From assembly GCF_016097555.1 (NCBI RefSeq), contig NC_054699.1:7875132-7939131 (forward strand): 64,000 nt of DNA, in the 5' to 3' direction. Below, piece after piece: positions 22,713-35,312 of the stretch (positions are counted from its first letter, which is position 1; each line of letters opens with the position of its first letter). The position numbers and the translations under genes are program-made. This DNA comes from Gigantopelta aegis (Eukaryota > Mollusca > Gastropoda > Neomphalida > Peltospiridae). Below the pieces are notes generated by a model. The model worked only from the letters and a program-made list of their open reading frames with translations, searched no databases and was not told the DNA's origin.

Positions 22713-22932
22713 CATATATATATAGATAGATCGATCGATAGATCGATCGATAGATAGATAGATCGATAGATCGATAGATAGACATAGATAGATAGATAGA
22801 TCGATCGATAGACAGACAGACAGACAGACAGAGAGATCGATAGATAGATAGATAAACAGACAGACAGATAGACAGATAGACAGACAGATAGACAGATAGA
22901 CAAGACAGACAGATAGATAGACAGATAGATAT
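22713..22932 (+). repeat. (GATA)n/(GACA)n tetranucleotide tract
   Basis: About 220 bp of GATA, GATC and GACA units, just upstream of the WxxW gene promoter. Confidence 0.95.
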
Positions 22933-22982
22933 ACCCACCAACAATAAAAACCCACACAAATAGTCGTTCCCTTTCCTGAATG

Positions 22983-23290
22983 AGGGCGGGACGTATCCCA
23001 GTAGTAAAGCGTTCACTTGATGCCCGTCGGTGGACCCATTGTGCTATTTCTCGTTCCAGCCAGTGCTTTACAACTGGTGTAACAAAGGCCGTGGTATGTA
23101 CTATCCTGTCTGTGGGATGGTGCATATAAAAGATCCCTTGCTGCTAATCGAAAAGATGAGCCCATGAAGTGGCGACAGCGGGTTTCCTCTCTCAGTATCT
23201 GTGTGGTCTTGAACCATATGTCTGACGCCATATAACCGTAAATAAAATGTGTTGAGTGCGTCGTTAAATAAAACATTTCCTTTCTTCTTC
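22983..23290 (+). mobile_element. SINE S1, tail T1, head partly deleted
   Basis: GGGCGGGACGTATCCCAGTA head with a deletion of the B box region, complete T1 tail. Confidence 0.85.
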
Positions 23291-23485
23291 GTTCCTGGTA
23301 GGTACTGGGTTCCGGTACCAGCTCTCATCAAGAGTATGTTTTAATGGTCTAGAGGGGAGGTGTATGGTCACTTCACCTACGTGTCTCTCGCTAACAATTT
23401 ATCATCTGGCCACAGCCCTAGAAAAAACTGCTCAGACAGATAAAAATGTATGCCAGGACAGCGTGCTTGAACCTTAATTGATGCA
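23291..23485 (+). mobile_element. SINE-3, 5' truncated
   Basis: CTGGTAGGTACTGGGTTCCG to CAGCGTGCTTGAACCTTAAT; joined to the preceding SINE. Confidence 0.75.
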
Positions 23486-23514
23486 AGAGAGAGATAGAGA
23501 GAGGCAGTGAATAG

Positions 23515-23622
23515 TTAAAGTTTGTTTCATTTAACGACACCATTAGAGCACATTGATTTATTAATCATCGGCTATTGGATGTCAAACATTTGGTCATTCT
23601 GATATAGTCTTAGAGAGGACAC
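23515..23622 (-). mobile_element. SINE tail T2 fragment
   Basis: AAGTTTGTTTCATTTAACGA to GTCTTAGAGAGGACA; remainder replaced by a GA tract. Confidence 0.75.
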
Positions 23623-23624
23623 AT

Positions 23625-23907
<283 letters not shown>

Positions 23908-23960
23908 TATATATACGATTTGTAGGCGAAATAGCCCGAGTACTTTGCCGTTCAATAATT

Positions 23961-24023
23961 AGACGGACATTGGACATTTGGACGGTTATGAGAGAGCAAT
24001 CATAATCGTCTAAATGTCCGTCT
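23961..24023. repeat. Short hairpin
   Basis: AGACGGACATT..GACGGTTATGA pairs with TCATAATCGTCTAAATGTCC. No further context. Confidence 0.5.
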
Positions 24024-24510
24024 AGATCTCGAACAGCGTGGTTCTTGGGCAAGGCGGAAAAACCTAAAAAATTACCCAGCCTGATATGACTTTTTGCCCT
24101 AGCATTGAGCCCCGCAGTCGTTCAAGCTGAGTAGCAAGTGCTCGGGATTACCTGGTTCTTACGTGCGGTGAATATTGCCCCTTAAACTAAGCTCGGCCGA
24201 GAAATAAAACACCACTGTATGTACTAATCACGTCAGGAAACGGATATTTCCGGTCCGCTGTCGGCCATTTAAAAATCCATTTAGACAATAAAAAGTGTTC
24301 TTTTCGTCAGACCTAAGCCGTTAAACTGTAAGCTATCGTATAGCGAGGAATACCAGGGCATGTCAAGAATCAAATTCCCTGAATCACTACATTAAATTTT
24401 TTATTTATTATTATTTATTTATTTTTGGTGGTGGTTATATTCCAATGACGGTTCAAGCACGCTGTCCTGGGCATATAGCTAACGCCCAAAAGAAAATGAA
24501 GCCGTTTAAC
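24024..24510. other. No recognised feature apart from a family E scrap
   Basis: 24360-24480 has TCAAGAATCAAATTCCCTGA and GGTTCAAGCACGCTGTCCTG, remnants of family E. The rest is unassigned. Confidence 0.45.
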
Positions 24511-24513
24511 TGC

Positions 24514-24583
24514 CAATCTGATTAAAATTAGCTCTACTGGTCTACTACCACATGTAATAGTGGAGCTAATTTTAACTAGATTG
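24514..24583. mobile_element. MITE family F, short copy
   Basis: 70 bp, almost wholly palindromic: CAATCTGATTAAAATTAGCTC and complementary end. Imperfect 9-bp flanking repeat (TTTAACTGC / TTAAACTGC). Confidence 0.7.
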
Positions 24584-24762
24584 TTAAACTGCAAGCTCTT
24601 GAATAACAAACAAACAAAAATTAAAATCAACGTGCTCTAGTAGTCGTAAAACAATATAAACTTGTATTAATGTTATAATCTCTGTTGTGTGCTGCCAGAT
24701 CTGTAGATCGCGCCAGAACAGATCTCCAGACGCGGTGTGTTTTGTCACATTCCAAAATTTAA

Positions 24763-24980
24763 AGTATGTTTTGCTTAAATACACCACTAGAGCACACTGA
24801 TATATTAATCGACGGCTATTGGCCGTCAAACATTCGGTTAGCACATACCACGGCCTTTGATAAACCTGTCGCGGTGCACTGTCTGGAACGAGAAATAGCC
24901 CAACAGGCCCACCGACGGGGATCGATCCCAGACCGACCGCGCATCAAGCGAGCGCTTTATCACTGGGTTACGTCCTGCCC
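24763..24980 (-). mobile_element. SINE S1, tail T2, internally deleted
   Basis: Tail joins directly to GCACATACCACGGCCTTTGA, missing about 90 bp of body; H1 head complete. Confidence 0.8.
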
Positions 24981-25029
24981 ACTATATCTAACTGAGGCTG
25001 AGCCCCTTTGCTGACAGCAAGTGATAACT

Positions 25030-25190
25030 TATAGGCACTTCCCCCACAGTCAGGACAGCACATACCACGGCCTTTGATACACCGGTCGTGGTGCACTGTC
25101 TGGAATAAGAAATAGGCAAACGAAGGGTATCGAACCTAGACCGACCGCGCACGAAGCGACCGCTTTACCACTGGGTTACGTCCCGCCCAG
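25030..25190 (-). mobile_element. SINE S1 head half
   Basis: ATAGGCACTTCCCCCACAGT to TTACGTCCCGCCC; tail lost. Confidence 0.75.
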
Positions 25191-25212
25191 TAAGAATACT
25201 TGGACACATTAT

Positions 25213-25444
25213 CAAGAATCAAAGTTTGTTTTGTTGAACGACACCACTAGAACACATTGATCTATTAATCATTGGCAATTGGATGTGAAACATTTGGTAA
25301 TTCTGACATATAGTCTTAGAGAGGAAACCCGCTAAAAATGTTCCAGTAATAGCAACGGATCTTTTACATGCACCATCCCAGAGACACGATGGCAAATACC
25401 ATGGCCTTTGATATACCAGCCGTGGTGCACTGGCTGGAACGAGA
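25213..25444 (-). mobile_element. SINE S1, tail T2, fused to family E
   Basis: T2 tail to GGCTGGAACGAGAA, where family E begins. The same junction is seen at window positions 12-25. Confidence 0.75.
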
Positions 25445-26190
25445 AATTATCAAGAATCAAGTGCCCTGACTCGCTTCATTTCAAATATATCTTTGTGAGT
25501 ATATCCTTTGAAGGTTCAACCGGCCTCGGTGGCGTCGTGGTTAGGCCATCGGTCTACAGGCTGGTAGGTACTGGGTTCGGATCCCAGTCGAGGCATGGGA
25601 TTTTTAATCCAGATACCGACTCCAAACCCCGAGTAAGTGCTCCGCAAGGCTCAATGGGTAGGTGTAAACCACTTGCACCGACTAGTGATCTATAACTGGT
25701 TCAACAAAGGCCATGGTTTGTCCTATCCTGCCTGTGGGAAGCGCAAATAAAAGATCCCTTGCTGCTAATCGGAAAGAGTAGCTCATGTAGTAGCGACAGC
25801 GGGTTTCCTCTCAAAATCTGTGTGGTCCTTAACCATATGTCTGACGCCATATAACCGTAAATAAAATGTGTTAAGTGCGTCGTTAAATAAAACATTTCGT
25901 TCTTTCTTTCCTTTGAAGGTTCACGCATGCTGTCCTGGGCACACACACCTGAAATAAGTCCAGCCAACCGTGTGTCGCTAACACATTATTCCAAATCCTC
26001 ACTACGGGAACCAGTAAAATAGGTTGCTAACGTTTAGTGAAAACCGGCTGGCTGAACACAGACCGGGGCAACGTTCAGAAGGTCGGTCGCTCGCTGAACT
26101 GGTTTTTGTGCTTAGCATTAAATGGATGTGATGTGATAGAACACGACGATACCAGTCAAACTGTTAGCGAGTGTCCGCCACAAATCTCCA
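25445..26190 (+). repeat. Repeat family E, split by a SINE-2
   Basis: Same order of blocks as 12-360, without the long CA tract. SINE-2 inserted at 25520-25908 with duplication CCTTTGAAGGTTCA. Confidence 0.7.
25520..25908 (+). mobile_element. SINE-2, full length
   Basis: H2 head to (CTTT)n; target duplication CCTTTGAAGGTTCA at both ends; splits family E. Confidence 0.9.
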
Positions 26191-26284
26191 CAATCCCACC
26201 CACAACCATCCAACATATTCTGTTATCAATTATTAACTTTTAAAACGACACAATGACACATTAAGACATACGACGTAGACAAGT

Positions 26285-26460
26285 GGAAAATTAATAAATC
26301 AATGTGCTCTATTGATGTCGTTAAACAAAACAAAGTTTCAATTTTTAATTTTTAAATATTAGGCAGCTCTGTTTGAAATCGGAGACGTCCACGGGATATG
26401 GCTGAGTTAGTAAAGCGCTAGCACCAGGTGCTGTGATCGTAGGATCGAAACTCCTTCGTG
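26285..26460 (+). mobile_element. SINE T2 tail scrap and an H3-type head
   Basis: AATAAATCAATGTGCTCTAT...TTAAACAAAACAAAG at 26296-26336. Then GGGATATGGCTGAGTTAGTA...GGATCGAAACTCC at 26394-26455, a tRNA-like A and B box pair. Confidence 0.6.
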
Positions 26461-26464
26461 CTGT

Positions 26465-26465
26465 G

Positions 26466-26504
<39 letters not shown>

Positions 26505-26511
26505 ATCATCT

Positions 26512-26566
<55 letters not shown>

Positions 26567-26775
26567 TATCTCCCTCCCTCCCTCTTTCTCTCTCTCTCTG
26601 TCTGTCTGTCTGTCTCCCCCTCCCTCCCCTTCTTTCGCTGTATCTCCCTCCCTCTTTCTATCTCGGTCTCTCCCTCCCCTCTCTCCCTCCCATCTCTCCC
26701 TCCCTCCTCTCCTCTGTATCTCCCCCCTCTCTTTCTCTCTCTGTCTGTCTCTCCCTCCCTCCCTCTTTCTCTTTG

Positions 26776-26815
<40 letters not shown>

Positions 26816-27066
26816 CTCATCTCTCTCTCAGAGTCCTCTCTCTTTTCCTCCCTCCCTCCCTCCGTCTCCTCTCTCTCTGTCTGTCTTTTTCCCTCCTCCT
26901 CCCTCCCTCTCTTCCCATCTCTCTTCGCTCTTCTCTCTCTCTTTCTCCTTTCCTCCCTCCTCCTTCCCTCTCCTCCTCCTTCTCTCTCTCTCTCTCTCTT
27001 CTCCTCTTTCCTCCCTCCCTCCTTGTCCTTTCTCCTCTCTCTCTCTCTCTGCTCTTTCTCTCTCCC

Positions 27067-27098
<32 letters not shown>

Positions 27099-27221
27099 CC
27101 TGTCTCCTCTCTCCCTCTCCGTCGCCCCTCTCTCTCTCTCTCTCTCTCTTCTCTGTCTGCCCCTTTCTCTCATTCCCTTTCTCCCTCCTCCTTCCTTCTC
27201 TTCTTTCCCCCCCTTTCTTCC
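26465..27221 (+). repeat. 750-bp polypyrimidine tract ending in assembly gap
   Basis: Almost uninterrupted C/T on this strand, mainly CT and CCCT units, running into the N block. All Leu/Ser/Pro frames here are artefacts. Confidence 0.95.
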
Positions 27222-27421
27222 NNNNNNNNNNNNNNNNNNNNNNNNNNNNNNNNNNNNNNNNNNNNNNNNNNNNNNNNNNNNNNNNNNNNNNNNNNNNNNN
27301 NNNNNNNNNNNNNNNNNNNNNNNNNNNNNNNNNNNNNNNNNNNNNNNNNNNNNNNNNNNNNNNNNNNNNNNNNNNNNNNNNNNNNNNNNNNNNNNNNNNN
27401 NNNNNNNNNNNNNNNNNNNNN
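27222..27421. other. Assembly gap (200 N)
   Basis: Exactly 200 N, a fixed-size placeholder; the true length is unknown. Left edge is the polypyrimidine tract, right edge is a SINE. Confidence 0.98.
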
Positions 27422-27612
27422 AGTGGACGTGGTATGTGCTATCCTGTCTATGGGATGGTGCATTTAAAAGATTCATTACTACTAATGAAAAAAAATGTAG
27501 CGGGTTTCCTCTCTAAGATTACATGTTAAAATTACCATAATATGTTTGACATCCAATAGCCGATGGTTTATAAATCAATGCGCTCTACCACTATCGTTAA
27601 AGAAAACAAACA
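27422..27612 (+). mobile_element. SINE S1, tail T2, cut by the gap
   Basis: GTGGTATGTGCTATCCTGTC to GTTAAAGAAAACAAAC. Confidence 0.8.
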
Positions 27613-27872
27613 TTCAATTTTTAACCCTGCACTGCATAGCTTGGTTTTTTAGACGGTCCTCAAACCTGTAGTTTAAAAATAATACAAGTAAAACGTCCAC
27701 ATTGTTACATTAATGTTTTATTGACGTCATTTTGCAATGCCTTCATTGAAGTTCACGGGTTTGGCAAGGAAACGTTGGCGGAATTTCTTTTGAAAGGATA
27801 TAATCACCTGAAAAAAATAAAATAAAATAAATAAAGTGTGTGTTGGTGTACAAGCATTAAAGCATATCCGGG

Positions 27873-28195
27873 AACGGGACGTAGCTTAGTGGTAAGGCAA
27901 TCGCTGGATGCGCGGTCGGTTTGGGATCGATCCCCGTCGGTGAGCCTATTATACTGTATCTCGTTCCAGCCAGTGCACCACGACTGGTATATCAAAGGCC
28001 GTGGTATGTGCTACCCCGTCTGTAGGATGGTGCGTATAAAAGATCCCTTGCTGCTAATCTGAAAGTATAGCCCATTGCGTGGCGGCAGCGGGTTTTCTCT
28101 CTCAGTATCTGTGTGGTCCTTAACCATACGTCTGACGCCATATAACCGTAAATAAAATGTGTTGAGTGCGTCGTTAAATAAGACATTCCATCCTT
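27873..28195 (+). mobile_element. SINE S1, tail T1, full length
   Basis: GGGACGTAGCTTAGTGGTAA head, B box GGGATCGATCC, T1 tail. Confidence 0.9.
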
Positions 28196-28344
28196 CCGTC
28201 TATGTGAATGTGCATGAGCCAGGCAAACGTTCACTAAAAGCCACAATTGTTTACAGTTGGTCTGATGTTTGAACTGTATAGTACCTTTTAGTCCCACGAT
28301 TTGGTAGTCAAACCTAGAAATACCAGGTCTGGCTCATGGACTAG

Positions 28345-28412
28345 TAAAAGATCCCCTTGCTGCACTGAGAAAAAATGTAGCGAGTCAGAATTACCAAATG
28401 CTTGACATCCAG
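28345..28412 (+). mobile_element. SINE T2 tail fragment
   Basis: AAAGATCCCCTTGCTGCACTG, TGTAGCGAGTCAGAATTACC, AAATGCTTGACATCCAG. Followed by C tracts at 28510-28550. Confidence 0.6.
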
Positions 28413-28605
28413 GGGGCAGGGGGGCCGTGGGACCCCAACTCCCTGGAAATGTTTACCTTTTCGCTTATTAATAACATTAAAAAGGTTCCTGTGTCATATC
28501 CCACTACACAGGTGCCACCCCCCCCCCATACCCCCCCCCCCCCCCCCCCCCAATACAAAATCCCGCCTACGCCACTGACACGCCAATGAGTTCATTCAAT
28601 GTTAA

Positions 28606-29137
28606 AGATATTGTCCTGAGTTTGTAGCCATTGTGGTATATTTGCGATAACAGAGCCTTGTTGGCAATGGCGTAGCCAGCATGAGGAAGACGAGGCGCTT
28701 GCCTCGTCTGGAATTTCCCCATATTTATTTTATTTTTCCTATGACACTGATATTTATTTTACAGGTCTGGGTTTACCTCGGCGTTTTGTTTCTTCTCTGA
28801 CTACGCCCCAGGTTGGCGACTACTATTTCACACTAAATAAAATTTCTTGTTTAGAATATCAGTGTCTGTATATCGAATGTCTTTGCAGTCGTATACTAAC
28901 GTTTGTAGCACTCAGTTTTCACTTTAATTCGTGATATATGTTTTTTTCGCATGAACTTATTGGGAGGTAAAATCCGGTTTTGGGCTACTACAAACATTAG
29001 GACAACAACAAACACCTTGTATATACAGACACTGATATTTTAAATGAGAAAATGTATTTAATTTCTATGTTACGTCATCGAAAAGGCTCTATTGATCGGA
29101 AACATTTTACAATGGTTGTAAACTGAAGACTGTCCCT
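28606..29137 (+). mobile_element. TTAA-MITE family B with nested hAT-like MITE
   Basis: TTAA at 28602-28605 and 29138-29141. Left half interrupted by a 144-bp element at 28668-28811. Confidence 0.75.
28668..28811. mobile_element. hAT-like MITE nested in MITE B
   Basis: About 144 bp with ends TGGCGTAGCCAGCATGAGG and complementary CTACGCCCCAG; 8-bp duplication GTTGGCAA / GTTGGCGA. Related to 57202-57448. Confidence 0.7.
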
Positions 29138-29442
29138 TTAAAATGAGTGGCTAAACACACAATATATATCAACCAAACCATGACCCAAAAAAATACATAC
29201 GAATACTACAACACCTTCCCCAAAACGTATTAAATTTTCTTTCTTTCTGTTTTGTGTGCGTTTTGAAATGACGGGATGTTTTTTACAACACCCCAAAACA
29301 AATTGTGGAACTGTTAAATAACATTTCATACATTCATTGTCCAGGTAAGACTTCTTTCACACCAAACACTGTCATATTTATCACCAATGGCAGGACTGGT
29401 ATTAAAGGGGTTATTAAAAGTCATGTGCATTACAAACTTTGA

Positions 29443-29738
29443 GGGGTTTGACGTAGCCCAGTGGTAACGCGTCCGCCTGATGTACGGTACGTTTGGGTTC
29501 GATCCCCGTTGGTGGGCCCATTTGGGCTATTTCTCATTCAAGTCAGTGCACAAAGACTGGTTATCAAAGAATGTGGTATGTGCTATCCTGTCTGTGGGAT
29601 GATGCATAGAAAAGATCCCTTGTAGCAGGTTTCCTCTCTAAGACTATATGTCAAAATTACCAAATGTTTGACATCCAACAGCCGGTGATTAATAAATCAA
29701 TGTTCTCTAGTGTTGTCGTTAAACAAAACAAACTTTTT
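29443..29738 (+). mobile_element. SINE S1, tail T2, full length
   Basis: GACGTAGCCCAGTGGTAACG head, GGGTTCGATCCC B box, T2 tail to TTAAACAAAACAAAC. Confidence 0.9.
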
Positions 29739-29822
29739 CAACCTTTGACCCTACCGGATGATATTTGGCATAGAGATACCCACAATACATACTTGTCAAC
29801 AGAATCAAGGGGATGTATCCGT

Positions 29823-30878
29823 TGTAGGCGTGTTGGTCGTAGTTTTAATTACGGTAGGCGTGTTGCTCGTAGCTGTACCTACGGTAGGCGGAGGCGTGTT
29901 GGTCGTAGTTCTAATTACGGTAGGCGTGTTGCTCGTAGCTGTACCTACGGTAGGCGGAGGCGTGTTGGGCGTAGTTCTAATTACGGTAGCCGTGTTGCTC
30001 GTAGCTGTACCTACGGTAGGCGTAGGCGTGTTGGTCGTAGTTCTAATTACGGTAGGCGTGTTGCTCGTAGCTGTACCTACGGTAGGCTGAGGCGTGTTGG
30101 GCGTAGTTCTAATTACGGTAGCCGTGTTGCTCGTAGCTGTACCTACGGTAGGCGGAGGCGTGTTGGTCGCAGTTCTAATTACGGTAGGCGTGTTGCTCGT
30201 AGCTGTACCTACGGTAGGCGGAGGCGTGTTGGTCGCAGTTCTAATTACGGTAGGCGTGTTGCTCGTAGCTGTACCTACGGTAGGCGGAGGCGTGTTGGTC
30301 GTAGTTCTAATTACGGTAGGCGTGTTGCTCGTAGCTGTACCTACGGTAGGCGGAGGCGTGTTGGGCGTAGTTTTAATTACGGTAGCCGTGTTGGTCGTAG
30401 CTGTACCTACGGTAGGCGTAGGCGTGTTGGTCGTAGTTCTAATTACGGTAGGCGTGTTGCTCGTAGCTGTACCTACGTTAGGCGGAGGCGTGTTGGGCGT
30501 AGTTCTAATTACGGTAGCCGTGTTGCTCGTAGCTGTACCTACGGTAGGCGTAGGCGTGTTGGTCGTAGTTCTAGTAGGCGTGTTGCTCGTAGCTGTATCT
30601 ACGGTAGGCGTAGGCGTGTTGGTCGTTGTATCCATTGTAGGCGTGTCCCACATAGCTGTATCCATTGTATGCGTGTCCCACGTAGCTGTATCCATTGTAG
30701 GCGTGTCCCACGTAGCTGTATCCATTGTAGGCGTGTCCCACATAGCTGTATCCATTGTAGGCGTGTCCCACCAGGCAGTCTCTATTGTAGGCGTGTTGCT
30801 CGTAGCTGTATCTACGGTAGGCGGAGGCGTGTTGGTCGTAGTTCTAATTACGGTAGGCGTGTTGCTCGTAGCTGTACC
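29823..30878 (-). repeat. 66-bp (36+30) minisatellite, left part of a split array
   Basis: Built from half-units of 36 and 30 bp (CTACGGTAGGCGGAGGCGTG; TTGCTCGTAGCTGTACC), with six 30-bp variants (TGTATCCATTGTAGGCGTGT) at 30628-30790. All length variants are multiples of three. On the minus strand it reads as a Thr/Pro-rich 22-residue repeat (TPTVIRTTTNTPPPTVGTAT..), mucin-like. The right part continues at 35494 after the retrotransposon. Confidence 0.9.
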
Positions 30879-31052
30879 TGTTATGTATTTAAACATACAT
30901 GCAAGTGTTACAATTTAAACAGTCTGATGTGACTCTTTGGTATACGCATTGGTTATCTCCCCTCTGTACTAACTCTTAAATAAAAAAGGAAATAGATATC
31001 AGTAGAGCATGGTCACGAATGACTTTGTCCAATGTCATTTTAATATTTAACA
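30879..31052 (+). repeat. 5' LTR
   Basis: Begins TGTTATG and ends TTTAACA. Nearly identical to 35313-35488. Carries AATAAA-like sequence near its centre. Confidence 0.95.
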
Positions 31053-31087
31053 ACTGGCGACGAGGATAAAACTCCTAAGTAAGTGCA

Positions 31088-31936
31088 ATGGCCAATATTA
31101 TTGGACACATAGAAGAGTTTAATCCCAAAACTCAAGACTGGGGTACGTACGCTGAGCGTTTAGGCCACTACTTTAACGCGAACAGTATTGACAATAACGA
31201 AAAGGTGTCGACCCTACTGTGTCTTATTGGGGCCAACACATACACAATTTTGCGCAATCTCTTGGCTCCGGAGAAGCCTACTGACAAAACATATAAATAG
31301 TTAATTGATGTTTAGGCAACACATTTCTCACCAAAACCGCTTGTTATTGCCGAACGATTTAGATTTCGGAAACGAAACCAAGAACATAAAGAAACTGTCA
31401 CCGATTACGCAGCTGTTTTACGGCAGATGTCGCGATATTGCGAATTCAGTGCAGTGTTAGATGACAATTTGCGTGACCAGTTTGTTTGTGGGTTAACAAG
31501 TGAAGCTGCACAGAAACGTTTAATAACTGAGGAAGAACTTTCCTTCAATAAAGCACTAAAGATTGCACATTCTATGGAAACCGCAGTAAAAGATATTGGT
31601 GAACTAAAGTTAAACGTGAATCATTCATCAGAAACACCTGTGTACAAAGTACAAAATTATTCAAGACCGCAAAATCGCGCAAATATGCAAAAGTGTCGTC
31701 ACTGTGGCAAAACTAACCATGCCTGTATAGATTGCTGGTTCCAGAACAGCAACTGCAATTCGTGTGGAAAGAAAGGACATATTTCTACTATTTGTCGAAG
31801 TAAAAAGACGAAGTCAGAAAAATTTAAGATGAGTCTACAGAAGTCTAAAAAAGTGCATCAAGTTGATGAATCGAAATCTGATTCTGAATCTGAGAGTGAT
31901 GAAACAGCATTGTTTTATACAACACAAAAAAATTAA
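31088..31936 (+). pseudogene. gag region of the Ty3/Gypsy element
   Basis: Capsid-like N-terminal sequence followed by two CCHC-type zinc knuckles near the end (CRHCGKTNHACIDC and CNSCGKKGHISTIC). Part of the fossil element 30879-35488; listed only as a component. Confidence 0.85.
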
Positions 31937-31969
31937 AAGTGATGTCATATGGGTTCATCCCAAAGTTGA

Positions 31970-34900
31970 GGGTGTTGATTTTCCCATGTAGCTGGACACA
32001 GGTTCTGCACTATCCATAATATCCACAGAATTTTATAATAAACATTTCAAACATTTACCATTACAGTCAACAAAAGTAGTAATGAAAACCTACACAGGCG
32101 AGAAAATTGAGCCTAAAGGTTTGATAACAGTTGAAGTGGAGCAGAATAGTCAGAAAGAACAACTGGAGTTGTACGTCATTGAGAACGGAGGACCTCCGCT
32201 ATTTGGACGTTCCTGGTTGGAGAAAATTAAACTAGATTGGATGGAAATCAAGAATCTGTCATCAGTTGACGTGGAAGTTAGAAATGAACTCAAAGATACT
32301 TTGGATCGACACAGTGATGTGTTTAAAGATGCACTTGGCACGGTGAAAGGTATGGAAGTGAAATTCAGTATAAATGATGATGCATCGCCAAAATTCATAA
32401 AAGCTCGTCCAGTACCATACTCCTTACGTAAACCAGTTGATGATGAAATTGATCGTCTAGTCAAAGAAGGCATTCTTGAATCAGTTGATTTCAGTGACTG
32501 GGCAACACCGGTTGTCCCAGTCGTAAAGAAAAACGGTAGTGTCAGGCTATGTTGTGATTTCAAGGTTACCATTAACCCTGTCTTAAATTCAGTCCAGTAT
32601 CCATTGCCACGGATTGAAGATTTGTTTGCTACACTATCAGGTGGAAAACAGTTCAGCAAAATTGACTTGGCTAATGCATATCAACAACTGAAAGTTGACA
32701 AAGAAGCACAAAAGTACTTGGTCATAAGTACACAGAAAGGTTTATTTCGTTATACACGTCTACCTTTTGGAATTACCTCCGCACCGGCTATTTTCCAAAG
32801 GACAATGGAACAGATGCTTCAGGGATTGTCAGGTGTCGTATGTTACATTGATGACATACTGATTACAGGAAAATCAAAGACAGAACATTTAGAAAATCTT
32901 GAGCGTGTATTGCAACGACTGGAAGATTGTGGCATGAGAGCAAAGAAAAACAAATGTTTCTTTTTCAAGGATTCATTAGAATACCTTGGACACCTCATTG
33001 ATTCTGAAGGGTTGCATACCACCAAAGAAAAAGTTGAGGCAGTTACAAATGCACCGGTTCCTGAAAATGTGACGCAGTTAAGATCATTCCTGGGAATGTT
33101 AAACTACTATCACAGATTTCTACCAAATCTGGCATCAGTCATAAAGCCATTAAATCGACTGTTGGTTAAAGATCAAAAGTGGAATTGGTCAACAGAAGTG
33201 AACTCAGCATTTGAGAAAGCTAAAACAATGTTACCATCGTCGAATGTTCTTGTTCATTACAACCCAACCTTACCAATTACCTTGGCTTGTGATGCTTCGC
33301 CATATGGAATTGGGGCAGTGTTATCACACATGTGTGACGGCATCGAAAAGCTCATTGCATTTGTTTCCAGGACATTAACAAAAACTGAACAGAAATATGC
33401 TCAAATTGACAAAGAGGCTCTTGCGTTAGTGTTTGGTGTGAAAAAGTTCCATCAGTATCTGTACGGTCGGAAATTCACTCTCGTTACTGATCATCGTCCA
33501 CTCACGAAAATATTTGGTTCAAAAACGGGAATTCCAACATTGGCAGCAGCTCGTTTGCAACGGTGGGCTATTTTTTTAGCCGCTCATGATTATGAAATCG
33601 TGTATAAAAACTCTGAAAGTAATGCAAATGCGGATGGACTTTCGCGACTACCACTGAAGTTTGCACCAAATGAAAAATGTCACACCGTAGATATATTCAA
33701 TATTTCACAAATTGAACGCTTGCCAATCAAAGCAAATGACATTCGGAAATATACCCGAAAGGATCCAACATTATCCAAAGTCTTGGACTTGACCGAGACT
33801 GGTTGGTACAAGACACAAGATCCAGCATTACAGCCATACTTCATTCGTAAAGATGAACTTACAATTCATCAAGGTCGCTTGATGTGGGGCATGCGTGTGA
33901 TTGTACCACCCAAACTTCAATTACAAGTTTTGGAAGAACTTCATAGTGCTCACAGTGGAATTGTGAAAATGAAGGAACTTGCAAGAAGTTACTTTTGGTG
34001 CCTAAACTTGATTCTCACATAGAGGATTTCGTTAAGTCATGTGAAGAGTGTCAGCAGATTCAGAAAATGCCGGGACCAGCCCATTGCATCCATGGTCTTT
34101 TCCTGATGCTCCATGGAAAAGGTTGCATATTGATTTTGCCGGATCTTTTCATGGCCACATGTATTTAGTTGTGGTTGATTCTCATTCTAAATGGCCGGAA
34201 GTGTTTATTATGAAATCCACAACTGCAGAGAAGACTATTGAAATTTTGAGAGGATTGTTTTGTCGTTACGGTTTGCCCTTGCAAATTGTCAGCGATAATG
34301 GACCACAGTTTGTTTCAGCAGAGTTCAAGTACTTTCTAGAGATGAACGGAGTACAGCATATTCTTAGTGCTCCTTATCACCCAGCCACAAATGGTTTAGC
34401 AGAACGGTTTGTTCAAACTTTTAAACATGCCTTGCGTAAACTGAAGTCAGCGGATAATCTACAACAAAAACTGTCTGCATTTTTGCTCACATATCGAAAC
34501 ACACCGCATTCGACTACATCAGAATCGCCTGCTATGCTGTTGTTGGGAAGACGACTACGTTCACGTTTGGATTTGCTGAAGCCTAAATTGGCAGTAACAG
34601 TGACAACATGGTCAAATCAGTGCTCGAAAGGGAAGAAGAAAACAACGAAGTTTCAGTGTAAATCAACCTGTTTATGTTCGAAACTACAGGGAAGGTTCTA
34701 AGTGGGTAGCAGGATCGGTAGTAGCCAAAACCGGCCCTGTGTCATATCAAGTTGCAATTTCAAATAACATGATATGGAAACGTCATGTTGTTCAGTTAGT
34801 GACGAGGTCTCCATCAGATTCAGTTGATGATGTTGTGCATAGTAGGGGTGTAGTACTGTGTTCTGATGATCATCATAGTGTTATCAGTGAATCAAAAGAT

Positions 34901-34972
34901 GACACTAGCGATGTGCAGTGTCGTTATCCTGTGCGCAGTGATCGGAAACCTCCGACTCGTCTTGACTTATGA
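31970..34972 (+). pseudogene. pol region of the Ty3/Gypsy element
   Basis: In order: an aspartic protease (LDTGSA, about 31990), reverse transcriptase (about 32400-33000, with YIDD at about 32845), RNase H (about 33280-33620, DASPYGIGAVLS) and integrase (about 33900-34700, with DFAGSF, VSDNGPQF and YHPATNGLAERF). An acidic C-terminal tail runs to about 34970. The integrase-last order defines Ty3/Gypsy; the motifs resemble the K02A2.6/Mag-like group of invertebrates, which I cannot settle. Broken. Confidence 0.9.
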
Positions 34973-35312
34973 AGTTTTGTTTGAAAAAAAAACCCAGTGT
35001 CTTAATTACTTTGTTAAAACCTTTATTTAGCATTAAGTAAATGCTTAATTACTTACTATAACATTTATTTGACACTAAGTAAATGCTTAATTACTTTAAT
35101 ATTAACAATTATTTTGCATTAAGTAAAAGCAGTTTCTGAACATATATTCCAAGTGAAGTGAATATACTGAACATTGTGTTATAACTCGATTCCATGAGAA
35201 CTCTTAAGTTAGTTTTTTATTGTCTAGTTATTTTCTGTTCTTCTATCAAAAGCAAATACTAAGCAGTTGTGTGTAAGCTGTTGTCCATCTTCACATTTAA
35301 GCAGGGAGGAGA

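Noticed and set aside
24584-24844. Minus-strand frame with W..W-like spacing (FWRDLQIW)
   Set aside because: Spacing and following residues do not fit the WxxW domain (no DSP or GDxE), and the frame overlaps SINE sequence.
25520-25595. tRNA-like sequences with A and B boxes
   Set aside because: They belong to SINE heads, are followed by SINE bodies and lack a convincing anticodon arm, so no tRNA gene is called.
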